6,901 bases of DNA, taken from NCBI GenBank assembly GCA_030635805.1, contig DAOVYC010000035.1:1-6901 (forward strand), in the 5' to 3' direction. The stretch is from a bacterium (lineage in GTDB: Bacteria > Patescibacteriota > Gracilibacteria > JAUYGZ01 > DAOVYC01). The translations under genes and the position numbers were made by a program. Below are positions 4,347 through 6,901 of this stretch, piece after piece. Within the stretch, counting starts at the first letter, position 1, and each line of letters opens with the position of its first letter. A model generated the notes under the pieces. It saw only the letters and a list, made by a program, of their open reading frames with translations, made no database searches and was not told the origin of the DNA.

Positions 4347-5387
4347 ATGATAAAAAAGATCCAGAAAAAGCTAGCCTCTCAGAAGTTAGACGCCCTCCTC
4401 GTCTCCGCTCCCGGCAACGTCCAGTACCTCAGTCACTTCACCGGCTCCAACAAAACTCTTTTCATCACTAAAAACAAGTGTTATCTCCTCACTGATAGTC
4501 GCTATCATGTCCGTGCAAAAAAAGAGATTCCAAAATCCCTTAAGATTGAAATTATCGAGATCAAAAACAAAGAGACCACCTTTCAAAAAATCACTAAAAG
4601 AACCGATATAATCGGTTTTGAAGCTAAAGATGTTACTGTTTCTCGGTTAAAATCCTACAAAAAACTTCTTAAAGGAAAAAAACTTCAAGCCACTGAGAAT
4701 ATCGTTGAAAACATAAGAATTACCAAACAGGAATTCGAGATCAAAAGAATAAAAAAATCTTGTGAAATACTTGGTAAAGTTTTTAGAAACCTGAAAAAAG
4801 AGATCAGGCCGGGCATCCGCGAACAAGATCTCGCCTGGAAAGTAAGAGAACTGGCCTATCGGGAAGGCGCTGAGGACATCGCCTTTGAACCGATTATTGC
4901 TTTCGGCAAGAATTCCGCTCTCCCTCATCACAAAAGTGATGACACCAGACTAAAAAACAACGATCTTATCCTCATTGATATTGGCGTGAAATATCAAGGC
5001 TATTGCTCCGACATGACCCGCGTCATCCTTCCTAAAAATCCGTCTGAAAAAATACTGAAAATGTATCAAGCCTGTTTGGAAGCCAAAGAAGCTTCCGCTC
5101 AGGCCATTGAACCGGGAATTAAAGCCGAAAAGATTGATTCCATCGCCCGAAAAATTCTCAAAAAATATGGATTCGACCGGTACTTCACTCATTCTCTTGG
5201 TCATGGCGTCGGTATTAATGTGCACGAAAAACCAAACCTCAGTCCCGTTAGCAAAGATGTTCTTCGGGAAAATTCCGTCTTCACCATCGAACCCGGTATC
5301 TACATCGAAAATCTCGGCGGTATCCGCCTCGAAGACACCTATATTCTAAAGAACGGAAGAGTAGTCTCGCTCACCAACTACTCTTAA
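4347..5387 (+). CDS. M24-family Xaa-Pro aminopeptidase/dipeptidase
   Basis: 346-residue cytoplasmic metallopeptidase that releases N-terminal residues preceding proline (or splits Xaa-Pro dipeptides). The N-terminal creatinase-type domain (about 1-120) contains NVQYLSHFTGSN and YLLTDSRYHVRA. The pita-bread catalytic domain carries all five metal ligands: Asp211 (LILIDIG), Asp222 (CSDMTR), His286 (SLGHGVG), Glu315 (FTIEPGIY) and Glu329 (IRLEDT), with additional His in ALPHHKSD. Length fits the PepP/PepQ-like group; the two cannot be told apart from sequence alone. The ATG at 4347 (MIKKIQKKL) matches the family start; an in-frame ATG at 4332 would add MTCPI and sits closer to any promoter. The first ~100 bases use C-ending codons, while the middle is AT-rich. 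It is convergent with glmS. Confidence 0.93.
   Translation: MIKKIQKKLASQKLDALLVSAPGNVQYLSHFTGSNKTLFITKNKCYLLTDSRYHVRAKKEIPKSLKIEIIEIKNKETTFQKITKRTDIIGFEAKDVTVSRLKSYKKLLKGKKLQATENIVENIRITKQEFEIKRIKKSCEILGKVFRNLKKEIRPGIREQDLAWKVRELAYREGAEDIAFEPIIAFGKNSALPHHKSDDTRLKNNDLILIDIGVKYQGYCSDMTRVILPKNPSEKILKMYQACLEAKEASAQAIEPGIKAEKIDSIARKILKKYGFDRYFTHSLGHGVGINVHEKPNLSPVSKDVLRENSVFTIEPGIYIENLGGIRLEDTYILKNGRVVSLTNYS
5357..5385. repeat. Inverted repeat spanning the M24 gene stop
   Basis: AAGAGTAGT (5357-5365) and ACTACTCTT (5377-5385) form a perfect 9-bp stem with an 11-base loop, ending within the TAA. A T8 run (5409-5416) lies about 24 bases beyond, too far for a standard intrinsic terminator. A weak terminator or 3'-end hairpin remains possible. 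Confidence 0.4.
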
Positions 5388-5391
5388 TCCT

Positions 5392-5453
5392 CCTACAACC
5401 TACCCCTCTTTTTTTTACCACCTACAAGCTACAACCTACAAGCTACAACCTAT
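5392..5453. repeat. Heptamer tandem array between convergent genes
   Basis: Units of CCTACAA and GCTACAA alternate exactly at 5421-5448 (four heptamers, i.e. a 14-bp unit twice), followed by CCTA running into the glmS stop codon. Two further units, CCTACAA and CCTACCC, sit at 5392-5405, separated by a T-rich stretch (5406-5420). On the minus strand this reads as TAGGTTG/TAGCTTG repeats right after the glmS stop. No hairpin is formed by the heptamers. Confidence 0.75.
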
Positions 5454-6901
5454 TTAACCGTCACACTCTTCGCCAAATTCCTTGGCATATCCGGATTACA
5501 GCCCCTCAGGGTCGCTAAATAGTAAGCCAGAATCTGCACCGGAATCAGATTCGCTATTGGTGAGGCATGCGAACAGTCCGGCACCTTGATCCACTCATCA
5601 AACACCTCAAACCTTTCCGGTCCGATTCCAATGATATAAGCCCCGCGGGCTTTCAATTCAATCGTATTACTCAATATATCTTTTTTCACTTCATCATTCG
5701 CAAACAAGGCGATACAAGGCGTTCCCTTGGTAATTAAAGCTATGGGGCCATGTTTTAATTCACCCCCGGCAAAACCTTCGGCATGAACATAAGAAACTTC
5801 CTGAATCTTGATCGCCGCCTCCAGGGCCATCGGATAGTTCGCCGCTTTACCGATAATATAGCAATTTTCTACTGATTTAATTTTACTTGCCACCCTCTTT
5901 ATATAAGTAAGAAAGCGAGGATTAAGCATGTCATTTATTTTTGAAGCTGTTTCTACCAAAATATGTTTCCCTTCCTCCAGCCGATCATCAATCGCGTAAG
6001 CAATAAGCATCAGTAAGGCTAATTGAGATGTTGCCGCTTTAGTGGAAGCCACCGCTTTTTCCGGTCCCGCATTTATAAAAAGCGAAAAATCGGAATTTCG
6101 AGCAATGGAAGATTCTTTCACGTTTACTATGGAAAGCACCTTTGCCCCTTTGGATTTCGCCACTTCCATCGCCTCCAGTACATCCGCCGTTTCTCCACTC
6201 TGGGAAACCACTATCAATAGACTTTCCGGTCTCAAAAAATGATGATAAATAGGAAACTCAGACGCCGGAGCAAAATTTGCATGCCTTTTTGCAATAACCG
6301 AAAGGAAATACTCTGCCGCCATGCAAACTTTCCCTGCCGTTCCGCATCCGGAGAAAAAACATCCTTTACATTTTTTAATTTCGTTTGCAATCCGTAAAAT
6401 TTCTTTTTCATTCTGATCGATTGCTCTTCGAATTGTATTTTTTTGCTCCAAAATCTCCTTCAACATAAAATGATCGAACTCCCCCTTCCCTATATCTTCA
6501 GCCTCCCATTCAATTTTTACGTCTCGTTTACCAATGGCAATACCATCCTTAATATTATAAAAACGTGGCTTCTCGTCAATCACCACCATCTCGCCATCAT
6601 CAATATAATTTACTATATTTGTATTTTCTAAAAAGGCCGGAATATCCGAAGCTAAAAAATATTCACCATTTGCCACCCCTAAAATAAGCGGAGAACCTCG
6701 ACGAGCTCCTATAATTTTATTAGAATCACCTTCAATCGCCACAAAAGCAAATCTACCTTCCAGGCAACTTATAGCCTTCTTACAGGCCTCTTTAAAACCC
6801 TCATCCAAATATTGTTCAATAAGATAGGGAATCACTTCCGTGTCAGTATCACTGATAAACTTATCCTCTCCAATCTCTTTTCTAAGCTCAAGATAATTTT
6901 C
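5450..6901 (-). CDS. glmS: Glucosamine--fructose-6-phosphate aminotransferase (isomerizing), N-terminal part missing at window edge
   Basis: Makes glucosamine-6-phosphate from fructose-6-phosphate and glutamine, the entry step to UDP-GlcNAc for cell wall and glycans; cytoplasmic homodimer. 483 residues are visible. The frame stays open to the right edge (ENYLELRKEI first), so the GTG at 6835 is internal, and by spacing to E. coli roughly 120 residues, including the Cys1 nucleophile, lie outside. Seen: the end of the glutaminase domain (DTDTEVI; CLEGRFAFVAIEGD; ASDIPAF), SIS domain 1 with FSGCGTAGK (183-191), SQSGETAD (233-240) and GPEKAVASTKAATSQ (279-293), SIS domain 2 with IQEVSYVHAEGFAGGELKHGP (366-386), and C-terminus MPRNLAKSVTVK. 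Glu368 and His384 are 16 apart, as are E. coli Glu488 and His504; Lys478 corresponds to the C-terminal active-site lysine. GCGTAG replaces the GTS common in bacterial GlmS. The stop TAG abuts the heptamer array. Confidence 0.95.
   Translation of the reverse strand, partial: ENYLELRKEIGEDKFISDTDTEVIPYLIEQYLDEGFKEACKKAISCLEGRFAFVAIEGDSNKIIGARRGSPLILGVANGEYFLASDIPAFLENTNIVNYIDDGEMVVIDEKPRFYNIKDGIAIGKRDVKIEWEAEDIGKGEFDHFMLKEILEQKNTIRRAIDQNEKEILRIANEIKKCKGCFFSGCGTAGKVCMAAEYFLSVIAKRHANFAPASEFPIYHHFLRPESLLIVVSQSGETADVLEAMEVAKSKGAKVLSIVNVKESSIARNSDFSLFINAGPEKAVASTKAATSQLALLMLIAYAIDDRLEEGKHILVETASKINDMLNPRFLTYIKRVASKIKSVENCYIIGKAANYPMALEAAIKIQEVSYVHAEGFAGGELKHGPIALITKGTPCIALFANDEVKKDILSNTIELKARGAYIIGIGPERFEVFDEWIKVPDCSHASPIANLIPVQILAYYLATLRGCNPDMPRNLAKSVTVK

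Noticed and set aside
5421..5448. CRISPR array
   Set aside because: The units are contiguous 7-mers without spacers.
5450..6835. GlmS as a short 461-residue isomerase-only protein from GTG 6835
   Set aside because: The frame continues to the edge with ENYLELRKEI and DTDTEVI, which belong to the glutaminase domain, so the protein is longer.

Overview
The window looks like part of a small, compact bacterial chromosome with standard stop usage: TAG, TAA and one TGA all end genes, so UGA is not recoded. The single-domain DnaB, the GlmS with a GCGTAG motif, the short DUF192 lipoprotein and the scarcity of Shine-Dalgarno sequences recall Patescibacteria/CPR (Parcubacteria-like) genomes. That placement is an inference from protein style only; no rRNA or marker phylogeny is possible here.

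Layout. (1) 1-914: a defence/addiction block on the + strand. It holds the C-terminal part of an AbiJ-like abortive-infection protein (enters from the left edge) and a complete hicB-hicA toxin-antitoxin pair with its own extended -10 promoter. (2) 981-1778: lgt, prolipoprotein diacylglyceryl transferase, + strand. (3) 1779-2253: a 475-base gene-free interval between convergent lgt and dnaB, packed with inverted and tandem repeats. (4) 2254-3666: dnaB replicative helicase, - strand, with a possible short leader ORF overlapping its start. (5) 3799-5387: a DUF192 lipoprotein and an M24 Xaa-Pro aminopeptidase, + strand. (6) 5388-5449: a heptamer repeat array between convergent genes. (7) 5450 to the right edge: glmS, - strand, lacking its N-terminal part because the gene runs off the window.

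The housekeeping genes serve separate processes: lipoprotein maturation, replication, peptide turnover and amino-sugar synthesis. One link is direct: the DUF192 protein carries a lipobox and would be a substrate of the Lgt encoded 2 kb away. The AbiJ-like gene and hicBA form an AT-rich accessory block. The first 12 bases of lgt (ATG onward) recur just upstream of hicBA, so hicBA may have been inserted at the lgt start.

I do not see a clear new multi-gene system. The most unusual items are the duplicated lgt start around hicBA, a canonical G-quadruplex motif ahead of the hicBA promoter, a nested inverted-repeat element abutting the dnaB stop, and the mini-ORF in the dnaB leader.
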